Shown: positions 35,010-50,000 of the stretch, in pieces
Layout of the letters: the number at the start of each line of letters is the position of its first letter
How positions within the stretch are numbered: position 1 is the stretch's first letter
Source of the DNA: Neelides folsomi
Taxonomy: Eukaryota > Arthropoda > Collembola > Neelipleona > Neelidae
Reading direction: 5' to 3'
DNA length: 64,000 nucleotides
Assembly (NCBI GenBank): GCA_034687125.1
Contig: JAQGBZ010000230.1
Coordinates: 35,396-99,395, forward strand
Program-made: the position numbers and the translations under genes
The notes under the pieces: generated by a model
Told to the model about the DNA's origin: nothing
The model's database searches: none
What the model saw: only the letters and a program-made list of their open reading frames with translations

Positions 35010-38000
35010 CTACAAGTATCCTTCAGGCGTTGTAGTGAAATCATAGTCTTGTTCTCGACTGCTGTTGCTCAACGAACTGATCACTTGGTTCAAACTGACC
35101 TTCACTCGAGGCTCAGACACGTCTTTCAAATTCAAACTCAAATTGTTACGGTTCTTTGGACTGTTCTCATTGGCCGTTGAGGATAATTCCGTGAAATCCT
35201 CAGTTTGTGTACACACAGATGCACAAACTTTCTCTCGACCTTCAAATCAAACCAAATGGATTTTAATTAATTTCTCCTTAATCAAATCCAACCAATTTAT
35301 ATTAATTTCTTCTCAATCAAACCTAATTTTTAATTAATTTCTCTTCAATTAAATCTAATTAATTTTATTTAATTTCTACTCACATTCAATAAAAACCAAA
35401 TAAATTTTAAATACATAATTTGATAATTGATGATTTTGTATAGTAATTACCGTCACTTTGTGTCCCCGAATCAATTTTTGGTTTTGGAGCATCTACATGA
35501 TTCTCCTTTGAACTGAAACTTGTCATTTGGATGTTTGGCGGAGGGGCAAGGGTCGTTGAGCTCTGAAGTTGAGTAGGAGGATGGGCCGAAGAATGTTTAG
35601 CTGCTGTCATCATGCTCTGTCGCACGTTACGCTCAGGATGAACCAAAATGATATACAATTTGGGGAAAAAGAGGCAGACGATCATTACAGTAGCACTCAA
35701 ACTGATAGCCACCGTCATGCTTGTGATTCGAAGAGCAACCTTAATTAAGATTAAAATAATAATAGTCTTTTAATAACAACATTTAAAACCATATTTAAAA
35801 TCTTACATACAGTCTTATTTATTGTACATTGTCTGTATGTCTTATTGTCTGTATTAAAATAGTTAAAATTACAATTAATAAATTCTTAAATTCTTACTTG
35901 ATTAGCAGTTGAGAAATAAATAGGGACGAATGCGAGCCAAATGATGCAAGTGGTGTACATTGTAAACCCAATGTATTTTGACTCGTTGAAAGCCTCAGGT
36001 ATTTTCCTGGTCAGGACGGCGTAAACTGTGCAGACCACGATGAGGGTGAGGGGATAGGCGAAAGCGATCGTATACGATGCATTGATGTACGAATGACACA
36101 CGAGGAGATTGTCCTCACGGGTCGGATAATGATGGATTGCTTTGGGGGGTTGAAGAAGCATCCAAACAACTATCACAATAACCTTAAACACAAATAACAT
36201 AATTTATGTTAAATTAAATAAATTATAATTTAAAGTGAAAGCTACAAAAATCCTAATCCGTATAATTAATTTATAAATAATCAATAAATTAACATTTTTA
36301 ATGTAATTTAGTAGATGAGAAGAAACGCTTGTCGCTTTAGGTAATATCAATATTAAATCAGCATTATTAATACCATTATGGTATTATAATAGGAATTTGA
36401 ATTTTATGAATTAAGCAAAGAGAAATTAAGTTATGGATATGGAAAGATTTATGAAGGTTTGGATTCTTTCAACTCCTTCAATGGTCTGAATAGTGAAGTA
36501 ATAAATGGAGTTTGAAAGTTTCTCACAATTCACATTGGTGAATAAATCATCTCTCAAAGTCCATTAAACATTGAAGGACTCAAAACTTTACAGATCAAAA
36601 AAAGTGAATGATTTTAAAAATATCCTTCAAATCACACTTCATCATGACCCAATTAATCTCATACGAAAATTCTACATTTTAAATATACATTCTCATATTT
36701 GTTTCTCAATTGACTAAATATAAATTTCAATTTTTTGCCATTTTTGTCATTTGACTATTTATTATTGGATTTTTCTCGCTTAACTTTACTTTGAATGATT
36801 TTCATCAAAGAATGAATATTAAGAATTTAATTAAATGTCAATATGAATTGTAGTTCATTTCCGAGTATAATGTGAGTATTATTAAGGATTTGATCAGGGT
36901 TGGATGGAGCGTGAAGAAACTGATTTTTACCTGTACCAACACCAATGCAGCACAGATGAGGATTTGTGAGCGTGGGGAGATGAAGGAGGGACGTCGGGCA
37001 GATTTTCGACCAGCTTGGAAAATCCTCGCTATTCGATTCGTCTTGGTCAAAAGGGCAGCGTAAACGGTAGTGAAAGCAAATCCAGTACCGAATTGCTGAA
37101 TCCCACAGATAACGTCGTTTGGTCTAATTTTATAAATTAAATTAAAAAATTTAAATTTAACAATTACAACAGCTGTTCAACTCCTCAAGTTCCATAACAT
37201 ATTTATTTGATTATAAATTATAATAAAAATTAATTAAGTTATTAATAACGAGGAATGAATTCATTGATGAATAATAAAGGTTAATTTAATCTTACTTGAG
37301 TACGTAAATGAATGTGAGGGAATAGCATGAGAAAAGTGCAGCAAGGAGAACGAAAGACAATTCTCGTCCTGATGCTCTCACAACCGGTGTTCCGGAAAAT
37401 TGTATGAAAACCCCCGTCACGAACACCGTCAGGAGAATTCCAATCCCTGCAAATGCCATTGCACCGATCGCCCAACCGCTGAAATTCATAAAACATCACT
37501 TGATGAGAAACAAAATGACAAAAATCTCATTTCACCTTGTGCAAAAAGTCATTCCATTTTTTCCCCTTTTTTCCTTCTCTATCACAATTCACTCCTTTCC
37601 AAAACTCCAAAAGGTCAATGTTCAAAAAACCCGTCGCATATTCCCAATTACATTATTTTTTCCATTTTTCACAAAAGTACACAATATTGTTATTTGGAAT
37701 ATTTTATCAAATATTTACATAAATCTTAAATTAACATTTTTCAGATATAATATCAACTACATACATAATATGTAGTAATTGCACACTGTGTATATCAAAA
37801 AGTTCATATACTGTATATGTATTTATCATGTATAGTTATATTTATATTTAAATGGAAAATTGGACGTATCTATTAAATGGAATCCATAAGGAAAAATTGC
37901 GTGCCATAATTCACAATGCGTATGAGATGTTTTCCAAATAAAGATTCCTATATGTTTTGTTGAAAATGGAAAAAATAGAAAAAAGGTTTTTTGTTGTTGT

Positions 38001-41000
38001 TGAATCATTTTGTAAGGTCGTAGAATGACAAGTAACCTTTTTGGACCAGGCGGAAGAGCGGAGATGGAAAGAGTAAAAATTCATAGCTCCAATGTTTGAA
38101 CTTATTCCGTTGAGATTGGATTGATGAAACAAGTTTCGAGCCGAGATGGAACAAATGTCCAACCCATTTGTCAAGAAAAGAAGAAAAGGAATCGAATATG
38201 CAAATAAACAAATCAAATCTCCGCTCTTCTCCATCCCTCACAAATGTCAAGATTTCCATTTTCAAATCCCGAGAGATCTCCCCTTCTCGAAACCACTCTA
38301 CTTTTAACCCTTCTTCCCTCGCCAATTAAAATACTCATTTACTCCTTAATACCATTTAAATTTTTTTAACAAATATCCTCCTTATTTCAAACTTTACCAT
38401 TTTAACAACTTTAACCTTTTAATTTTTTATTTGCTACGTAGTAGTAAATAGTCATTTATATTATATGCAGTATTATCACGTTTACTCAATTACTGAGAAA
38501 TCACATTTGGTGAAAATAAGTGTAAAAATTCTGAGTAAATGAAGTTAGTTTGGGTTAATTAAAAAGTTTCAGGTTTGATGAATTAATTTGATTAAAAGCT
38601 GGTGGTACCTTGAGGGTTCGAGATATTCTTCCGGAATGTTATTGCATCTCGTGTGGGTCTCATCAGGAAGAGTTCCGAGCTTACAAGTGAAGCACGAACT
38701 TTCATCATCTGGGTGACGAATCTGAATAGGAAATGACCCAAATTCACATTCAAATACACACTTTACTAAATTATAAATAGTAATACCTAATACCTAATAA
38801 ATATGTATTGTATAATTCCAAAGATATTCATTACTACATCGTATTTCCTGTTGATATTACAAATACACTACAAATATTGTAAATCTACAACTGGATTAAA
38901 TATAACAGGTTACAGGTATAACAGGTTATCCAAGTTATCCAGGATTTATATTATATGACAAATCTACACAGAGATTCTTATGCAGTGTAACAGTGGAAAA
39001 TAATTTAGGGAGCCGGAGAAAGCATAATGTAGTGAAAGTAATTAAGGGCTAAAGTACAAGTTGTATTACATATATAAAAGGTAATATGGGATTAAATAGG
39101 GAAGTTTGTGTTTTCGAGTGATTAGAATTCAATTTCACGATTGAGTATTTCCATTTAATTAGTCCGGATGGCGGTGGTTTGTCATTTACCTGGTCGTTTG
39201 TACATTCAATGCAGGACCAGCAGCACGTGTCTCCTCCGACGAATCTCTTCGCTTCTCCTTCACCACACGAGTCGGAACAGACAGACACGGGAGCTTCGTC
39301 ACGCCCATCCGCAAATCTAACAACTAATTAACAAAAAAAATCAAATCAAATTCACATCTATCTAATTTCAATTCCATCTAATTCAAATTAAACAGAAAAC
39401 CACACAAACATTTACAAATCTTAATTATAAGTCAAACAAAAACCTCCAATTACAAATCTTAATTTAAATTAACAATTAAGTTTCAAATTTCCTTATTAAG
39501 TTTCTCAATTAAAAATTCTACCATCTTGACAATAATAAAACTCTACTGAAAATGTTTCATTATTAACCTAAATAAAGCGTATGTGGCAAAGGGAAAATTT
39601 GTAAATAAAAAAGGTGGAATAAAGTTGTTACTAAAAAAGCGGGAAATCGATTAAAGTTGTATTGTAAATAAAGCTAGCGGAAATGTAAAAAACGGTGTGA
39701 GAGATCCAGAGATCATACGTGACATGTTGAGAGAAAGTTCTCCCTCGTTGTATTCTCCAACTCTGACCCAAGCATAGTTGCCGGCCTCTGTCTTTCTAAA
39801 GTGAATAATGTTGTATCGGGCGGGGCCGTCGCCGGCAGAGTCAAAATGAAAGTCGTCACCCGAGAGGCCTAAAGAAACAAAAACTAAGGATTATACCCCG
39901 AGTTACCAGTTCTCGGTTCTTATACACGAGAGAGGAAACTGTTGCTTCCGACACATAACCCAATCCATATAAACTATACAACTCTTCCTTTATATTACTT
40001 TTATATAAACACACATTTCCCTATCAAATTCCAACCTATGTAAAATACCATACAAGTTTAACGTAGTTTACTATACATTTATGCCATATAGTAAACTACT
40101 TTAAATACAAATCTACTTAATCCTTTTATCATATCTCACACTGTGTTATTTAGAATATCTTCCAATATCTAATCCTGAATACTAGCAAGACATATACATA
40201 TGATTATACTGTATATTGTGGGCGTATATCAATACTTCTTCACTAATAGGTATAGTAGAGTTGTAGAGACTTACAAATATAATACCTTAGAGTGCTATGA
40301 AATAATAATAGTTATAGTTTATTATAATAGTAGTAGTGCGGCTTAACATGGGTTTAATACTCTAGGGCCTATAATGGGAAGTATAGGAGTTCCGCCATCC
40401 CAAGTTTTAATTCAAAGAGGAAGAGAAGGCGGGGAGTCAATTTGCAAACCGGATTACTCTCAACAGAATGCCCAGACTCCACAAGGAACGGCTAAAAAGA
40501 AACCGAATTTACGTCCCCTTCAAATCTCTCGCCAAACCCAGGGAAAACTCAAACCAAAATTACGTTCATCCTTTACTTTACAAATACAAAATTAAACCAC
40601 AAATGTATTTAACCCTCAAAACAATAATAAAATTATTATTTTTAATGCCTAATAATAATATACTAAAAATATTACATTTAATATATAGGTAATAACTATA
40701 ATAATATAATATTTAATAATATATTTTTCTATATATCCCATATTACCATATTTAAGATTAAGATTTATTTATTTTCTATAATTTTGTTTGAAAAAATTCT
40801 TACCAACAAATTTAACTTTTTGTAGGTATTTGAGTAGCTCAATTCCTTCAATTGGGTCCATGTTGTCACAGAGTCCTTGCGTGCCGTTGCAAAGGGTCTT
40901 TTGCATATCTTTGAGAGCGTAGGCAAATGCCATTACGGCGTCGGACACGTACTGGAGCTGAGCTTCGAACTGAGTGTTTTCTGGAGTGAGCTTTTCGTCC

Positions 41001-44000
41001 CCGCTGCACGTCCGATTGTACCCAATGTTATATGGAGTTCGTGAGGAATTCGGGTATTTGCACCCGAAATGATGTTCCCAGAATTCTTCAAAAACAAGGA
41101 CATTACTCACAATTTCGTTATTTACACTTTCATTATTTACATACTCAAAGGACTAAAAGTATATCCAAAGTTGTACACTTTGGTATGAAACAATATAACT
41201 AAATAATAATATATATTAATTCCTCTTCTCACTATATATACTTTATATGTTTAGTTATATGTATTTAGTTATATTACTACTAATATGAAAGTCGGTATTG
41301 TAATTATATGAAAATAATAAATATTATGTTTTTCATGAATTGAATGAAAGATTGGTTTGACAGAGTTATATAGTTTCAATATAAATTAATTCCTCTTCTC
41401 AAACTCCTAATTTATTGAGCTATCAATAATTAATTTCCTTCTAGGGTTCCCCTTAATCCTCTTTTGAACTCCTTAATGAATGGAAGTAAAAGAAGGATTT
41501 AATTGGAAAGGAAGATCCTCACATAGCTAATGAGCTCCTTTGGAATATGAGCAGGAAAGAGATTCTAATTAAATCAACAAGGGAGAAAATGGAGAAATCT
41601 TAATAATGGCCCAATAATTAGAACATCTCTTCGGCTCCGACTTTACAACCGCCATTATCTCCCTTTATTCCCTTTTACTTAACCTTAATAAAACAGAGCA
41701 AAATTCACTAAATTTCGCCAATAAATCTTACAACATGAACTAAATACGTTAAATGCTGAGAATTTAACAATATTTAGTACATCATATAAATATAGCAAAA
41801 TTCAAAATCAAATTATCTTATTTTAAATATCTAGCCATACAATAATATCTTAATACTTACATACTCATCTAATATACCATATATGGTACTTATATGAATG
41901 GTATTAGTAAACATTTAGACATTTAGATGTAAACCATATGTATTTATATGGCTTATATATTTATTTAAATGCGAAGGGAGTATTTAAATCTCCTCTTGAA
42001 TGTGATTTGGGTTGGTTGGATTAAACAAAGGAATTTGTGAGTGAAATGGAAGGATGCCAGTGACAGAGTTTCAATTACGGGTGGGTGGAGGGAAATGAAG
42101 GGTAATTGATTGAACTCCCTTCTTCTGCTTCTGTAATTGAGAAGATATAAGGGTCCTTAAACTCAGCTTTCCCGCCAATGATAAATGCAAAATCTTGTAA
42201 TTCAACAATCGACAAAATCATTCAACATCCACTAAGTTCGCAATTCGCAAATCGATAAGTAGGAAATTCACCATATAATATTAGTAAAGTAAGTATAATA
42301 ATACGTAAAATTTCACATTGATAAATGCAAACCATCGGCATTGCAAAATCTGACAGAAATTCACCACTGACATTCACCACCATGTGAATGAAAGCCTACA
42401 GATAATGTTAATGTTGAGTAAAAGTCCTATCCTTAATACATATACTTATACATATACTTATACAGATACATACAGATATAAAATTAAACGTTTGTGTTGG
42501 GGAATGTTCAAGCGATTCGTCTCTTTCGTTAAAGTTGATAACATGGGTATACTTTATATGTAAGTCTATTGAATAAAATACATTTTGAGCTTAAGCCTAT
42601 TTCCAGCTTTCTTCTCCCCAGTGACCAATTTTGGTGGCATTGAGCCGAAGTGGGGAGATTCCTCAGAGGAAAAGCATATGTAGTAATTAGCCAAGCAATT
42701 AAGCTCCACTTCACAACAACCCGCTCATAAAGAAAGGAAGGAAATCCGGCGGAGTCCTCAAGGTACAATTACAGAAATTTCACCATTTTACTCAACAGAA
42801 CCAATTTCTTAGCATATTCACTAATTAACCAATTTAATACCTACAAATACGAGTACTCGTATATAAAAATATAAGGAGACTTCGATTTAATTAAATGAAT
42901 CTATCCTTCCAAATATGGGTATATTGGGTATATTAAACGTCGCAAGATTTAAAGATTTACTCACAATATTTAAATAGTAAAGCGGCCAATTTAAACATTA
43001 ATTTAACAAGCTCTTGATTTATTAGATTTAAATTACCCATCTCAGCATTAACGCAAGATTAAATGACATTGTTAATATTAACGCAAGATTTAAACTACCC
43101 TTGGTAAATATTAACGGTAAATTTAAATTGGTCACAAAGTGTTTAAATTCTGTGATCGTCACAGAATTTAACCATTAAGGTGGGATATTTGAAATTTGAA
43201 GATAACGCGGTTTCAAAATTTCCCTATTGATTACACCAAGAATTATAATCCCATTTTGTCTAGTAAATTTCTCATCTTCTCCGCGCATCATTCATTTTAT
43301 TAGTTCTCCCGCCCAATTTGCATTGAGGTTCTTAAGAAGTCAGGAAAGAGCTCGAGAGATTGAACAAGAATTTTAAGCAGGAGTGACTTTGACTTACCAA
43401 TGAACCAAGGATTCCTCGCATTGTTCCGAATATTCAGGGAAAAGAAATAGTGATCGAAGCCTTTGACGGGATTTGCCCTCGGTTGAACCGACAGCGTCCC
43501 ATCGACTTCAGCTTCATTCCCATCAGAGACCAAAGTCCGAGCCGACCAACCGTCAGATCCAATCCAAGTAAAATACCCAGCTGCACGTTTCTTCTTTACT
43601 GCAACCATCAGTCCTTTTACTTCTTGGTCAGAACCAAAGATGATTACTCCTGCAAAGTAATAAATTAAAATTACTGAAAAATGTCACTATTTTATATAAA
43701 TATACAAAGCATGTGTAATGCACACTGTGTATGTAAATGTACATATTTTCTATGCATCGGCCATATTTTGAATTTACATGAAATAAATGTATTTATATTG
43801 ATTTCACATCGACTTCCCATCGACATGGAATAAGATGTAAATGAAGGGGGATTCCCAATAATGAGAATTTATCAAAGTAGAAAGCCCCCGATCAATAAAA
43901 CCCACCAAATCCTTTTACCCTTTTTAATACTATTAACTTGAGCTAAAGGTAAAGCAATGGAACTTTCCTTTGATACATCTCCCGGCGTGCATGCCGACAA

Positions 44001-47000
44001 AACACATTGTTAACACATTGAACAAAACTAAATGCATTAAATCATAACATTAAAGTATGCATGTAATTCTAATAAATATCGTTATTTCTCTTTACAACCT
44101 CATGCAAGCTCCAATACCTAAAGTCTAAACAAATAAAATTTCTAAGAATCACATTAACAGGAACATGATAAGCCCATTAGCTGAATTAAAATTTATTAAA
44201 ATATTCATTAAAAAGAAGTAAATTTATATAGGAATTGATCTATGGAATGAAAGGGAGTTTTGGGGATAAAACAAATTCAAGTTTTGGAATTGAGGAAGCA
44301 TTTGGCAAATAAATCATTTTTGGAGTGGAAAGGGAAAGGATGAAGGAAATGTCGCCGCATGTAAAAAGCCATGGAGTTGGAAGTTGAAAGAGCATTTGTT
44401 AATAATTTTTAAATCCCTTCCGAACCGTTTCATTTTATTCGAATGTGAATAATCAGGATTGATTATGGGAATCCCTTCCAAACCATTACATTCAATATCA
44501 TCAAATGTTACATAAACTCTCTATTATGATTTCCCATATTCCAATATATTCCAATACAAAAGGTCAAATGTTCCTTTCAGACATTATCATTAAAAACCAT
44601 GTAAATCAATAATATACAATAAATATAAAATACAGATAGTTTATGTTTATTTAAGTTTATAATAAAATTGAACATATTGAATTCCTCAATATATCAAACG
44701 TTGTGTAATCTTTTGAAACTCGCGGCTGAATGAACTTCAAATTCAATTTCCTAAAACCCTCCAACTTTTATTGTAGATTTGGTAAATGTTGACCTGATGC
44801 AATTGAGCACAATGCGACGGCAGAAATACAAAAAACGTGTCCAATGCAAAATGCAATGCATACGAAATAGCTTTATGATATTTTTTGCAAAAAGTAAGAT
44901 TATTCCTATCCATGTAAATGCACTTCTCTTTCCTTTTTTCTTCCTTACTTAAAATTCATTAATTCATTTTCAATTCATGAGAAGAGAATTTGAAATCATT
45001 AAATGCATTTTAGAATTTATATGAATTCATGCACTCATGAAATCTTAACATTTAATTGAAATCTTAAAATTTAATTTAAAATTCTTTTATGAATAACAAA
45101 GTTAAAATTAAGTTAATTAAAGCCAATTTTGAGAAAATCTTGTAAGTTTTTTACCTTTTGCCCGAGCGGCCAAAAGTCTCTCCACAATTCTGTCATAAGC
45201 TTCGTCTTGAGCTACGCCAGAGTCCTTTACCAATTTTTCTTTGGCCGCAATGCAAATGCTCGATTCGGCCAAACTGGTTTCCAATTCTTCAAAAGCCTAT
45301 AAACATTTACACCATTAAAATAGGTCAGTTAAAATTTAAAATAAAATTTAAATATAATTTTCCATACTTTGATCCCATAGTTGGACTCTTCATACACAAT
45401 TGAAACATAGCTCCATTTAAATTTCTTAATGATTGTCACCATCGCTTTGACCTGATATTTGTCGGATGGAATGGTTCGGGCGAAATACTCAAACCTTTGC
45501 TTGTTGCTCAGTTCGGGACTTGTAGAGAAGAAAGAAACCTGAAATGGGAAATTTCCCAATTAACTCTAAATGTAAGTAAGCTCTTTAAAATCAAGTCAAG
45601 TTAAATGATCTAATTGAGCAATAATAATAAATAAGCCATTAGAAGTAAATGAATAAAAGTGAAATAAATGATTTAAAGTGAAGGGAAGTGAAAGCGGGAT
45701 TTTGTTCTCCAACTTTTCCTCTCTTGAGGAATCTGAAGAAGGAAGTGAGTGATATATTTGGTATAAGGGAGAGAAAGATCCCTTTGTGATCCTCGTTTTA
45801 AAAAGGTAGGAAGAGAAAAATTCCTGTCCTTGTCTTCTTCCTTTTTGATTTATTGGCGTCTTCCATTCTTCAACTGATAAACTCAGAGTTCCTCAGCTTT
45901 CGCCGGGTTTCATATTAAAAGTTCCCTTTGTCTACCCAATCCTTCAAAATACTTTTCATTCCCATGCTCCATCTCAAATGCTTTCAATACATTTTCATCA
46001 AGTCATTAAATCCCTAGATATCAACTTACACAAGATCAAACTTCAAATATGAAATATCGTTACAATAAAACATTATAGTGACAGGGTCAAAGGTGAGGTC
46101 TACAGATTACTGATGGCGCAGCTCGGGTCCGGAAACCTTACCTAGCCTGACAAAATAGTATGAGCTCTCCTACTCAATGAATAAGATGAGAAGGAGAGAT
46201 ACAATAATAACTTGTATTTACTGTATCGGTAAATAATAAGCAATTAGTGATAATTGTGAATAAAGTTAATTATATTTGTAAGAGTTGTCCCATGGACAGG
46301 AGTGAAGGAAATGGTGGTTCGACTTCGACTGGTGAAGAGTTGGAGATAATTTAGGAGTCAGGACGGTGAGGTTGGTTCTGGCTTTATCCTGTAGGTGGCC
46401 GTAGGTGTTTTAAGGGGCAGGATCTATCCTCTAATGGATCTCTAATGGTTATTCTCCATTCCCCTCATACCCCCCTCGATCAGCTATGTAGGGTACTGCA
46501 ATATAAAGCTGATCTCTGTTCTGGCTGAAGGGTATGGTAAGAAGTCCAGAATGTTATTAAAGTTTAAAGATTCCTGAGTCCAGGAGATTTAATATCAAAG
46601 AGTACCAAAAGTTACTCCGCTTGGTGTATTCATTATTGAATCACAATTTTGAAAAAATATTTTCTTTTGGTCTTCCTTCAATCCATCTGCATTGTCTTTG
46701 TGTTCTTCATTAATAGAGATCATATCTGCAGATGGTCGAATCTAGTAATTGTCCTTTTTTCTAATACAGCATGAGTTGATGTGGTTGAAGATGTCTTGAA
46801 ATATTGATGGGCAGAGAATACGTCGCTTCCGTTGATCCTCTTTAATTTGCTTTCCCCTCATCATCTGCATCGGTTGAAATGTTTGTGTATCGGTATCGGT
46901 TGTAGTGGAGTTGAATATTGAGTTAGCTGGACCTTTATTCTCTCTTGACAAAATGAGGGTGTTATACGGCTGCACTGCATCAGATAATTCACAAAGATGT

Positions 47001-50000
47001 AGTTGTTTCTTTAGCTCATTGATGTTATTTTGAGTAATATCAGATTGGGTGGCACTTTGGTCTTCTGCGGTTGAAGCCTTATGGCTGTTGAGGTGGGTAA
47101 CGATCCCAAGATTAGCGGGGCTTTAACCCTTGTTGAGTGCCATGTATAGTGACAGGGTCAAAGGTGAGGTCTACAGATTACTGATGGCGCAGCTCGGGTC
47201 CGGAAACCTTACCTAGCCTGACAAAATAGTATGAGCTCTCCTACTCAATGAATAAGATGAGAAGGAGAGATACAATAATAACTTGTGGACAGGAGTGAAG
47301 GAAATGGTGGTTCGACTTCGACTGGTGAAGAGTTGGAGATAATTTAGGAGGTTGGTTCTGGCTTTATCCTGTAGGTGGCCGTAGGTGTTTTAAGGGGCAG
47401 GATCTATCTTCTAATGGAGTTATTCTCTATTCCCCTCAATATGAACATTATTAAAAAAGCTAAAATACACAAAATGTATAAATACAGAAAATAAATAAAA
47501 TACACAAAATGTTTAAATACAGAAAGTGTATAAATCTACATAAATAAAAGACAAGAAATATTGACTAGACATCAAAGTTAATTTAATGTTGAATTTTAAA
47601 TAAAAAAGAAAGTTTGTATGAGTTTTTGTGTTGAGTGAGATGAAAGGGATTGAAATGATACCTGAGGGATTTTGAAGAGTCGAAGAAGATTCGCCACTTG
47701 GATGGAAGTTACAGAGGAAGAAGCTCCAACGACACCCGAAATCACTTTGTTTCTCATCGCCCCTGGAGAACTCCCGTCTGGACACTTGGCTCCAAAATCA
47801 CCATCGTCGATGTTGCTGATCGAACCTGTGGGAACCCAAACCGTGATAAATCAATACCAGAAATAGCACAAAACTTCCTCCACTTGGGAGAGAAACAAAA
47901 ACATATGCCAGGGCTCGAAAAACTTTTTAATACTTAGATCATTTTATACAACTTCCGTTTTATCATCATTTTCATCATTCGCTTCATCTTTCACTTTTTG
48001 AGTTTTTGAGTTTCATAAAATTTATGATCCCAAAGTTTGGTCATTTACTCTCAAAAGTTTATTATTATTTTATATTTTACAAGACTTGTTATTATACAAA
48101 ACATTATTTTAGTAGACATTTTACTATTTTAGCCATTAGTTATTATTTAATAAGACATTTATTGTTATTTTACAAGACAGTTTTATTTAATAAAGAGAAA
48201 GTGCAATTCTTAAATTAATTTAAATTATAAATTGTGTGTTCCAGTGCAATTTATGAAATTGGTTCAGACCAACACGTTTGGGCGAGAATGGAAAAATGGA
48301 ATGAAATTGAATGGTTCAACTTGAAGGAATTTGGCAATGACTTTGGCTTTAAATTGAGTTTAAAGCCATTAGCATTAGGAAGTTTTGAAGGAAGAAGCGT
48401 CTTTAAATTTAATTACGCAAATTTCTAAAGATTCCTCCTCGTGTTAATGCGTAGACCCAAACCCGTTTTATCTCATAGGAATTATAATCATTCCAAACTG
48501 CCCGAACTTGGCATTTCACTACGCAGGATTATCCAAACTTCCCAAACTACCATTTATGGTTTAAATACCCAATTGGGGCAAGAATTATAATAATAATAAT
48601 AATTATAACAATTCCGACAAAATCATAATTGTAATTTAAAATTTAAATAAACCAAACAATAAATTTTAAATAACCTATATTATAAAATGATTTGTAATAT
48701 TGTAAGCAGAATTATCGTCGTTCTATGCGGTTATTGGATAATTATAATAAAATAATAAAAGAAGTGAAGATTGTGAGTTTAAGTCAATAGGTTTTGGATC
48801 TGCCCATTTTGGAAAGTATTTTCTTTTAATCTCGTTGGGTCCCTGATTGGAATTTTTGTTTGCCCACTTCACACCCTGAGAGAGAATCGACTGTAATTAA
48901 AATACGGACTTCCAAACTTTCCACGTTCCTTCCGGTTCCACAACACTTCAACTCTCAACAATCTCTTTCAAAATCTCCCTCCTTTCATTTAACCAAACTT
49001 TCCATAAACCCACGACCCTCCATTCAACAAATACTATTTCATTCACTTCCACTGTCACACATATGTATACAAACTTTACTAATTTAAACATTATTTTATC
49101 CATTACTTAATGAAAAACAATTTTAAACTCATTTTAAACTCTTGAATTAACTTTTATTCAAATAATTAAATTCGAATAATGTTACAAACTTCCTTATTAC
49201 TTTTTTTTGTCATTTTCTCATTATTTAATCATATTATAGTTATATACAACAGTTATACTTATAACAGCATTAAACAATCCCAAAACAAAGTAAATTGAAA
49301 CAATAGCTCCATTAAATGTATAACTTCGGTATTTAGTCTATTTAGTAATTTAGCTCAAAATGTAATCCTTAAATCACCAAAACCAAATCTGCTGAAAAGC
49401 TTCAATCCATAAATGATGAATTTCGAATCGACGATGTCAATGAAGGAGTTGAAGTTATTAGAAACCAATCATGCCTTTGTCAACTCCCACTCTCGAACAA
49501 CATGAAGTTTAAGTTACAGCCAGTTAAAAATGACAGATTTTAGTCGGTTAGAAAGCACACGGGGAATATTTCCTATATTGTAACATCGAGTGAAAAGACA
49601 AAGTTGATCGTTTGAAGAGTTGAGAAATTAATGTGAGGGAGGAGAAAGGGGTTGAATAATTGAGTGAATCTTTGTGCGAAGGAGATTTGAGCTCCAAACA
49701 CTCACACTTCCTTTCTTCTATACTATCCTATCCTATCCTAAATACATCCATAATATACTCAAAAACATAAAAAATGTATTCCCCTAAGGAGGTTCCCAAC
49801 TCCTCCTTCTACTTTGTCTAAAATCATCCTTGACTTTCACCCTCAAACGCCTTTTAATCGAAATTTAAATTTATTCCCTTCAAAATACACCTAAAAATCC
49901 TTTAAACTCTCCATACTTCCACACTCATATAAAAACTATGTAATATTACCTCTATACATTACATATATGCATTTTCTCTTTTCGTCAGATTTTACAACTT

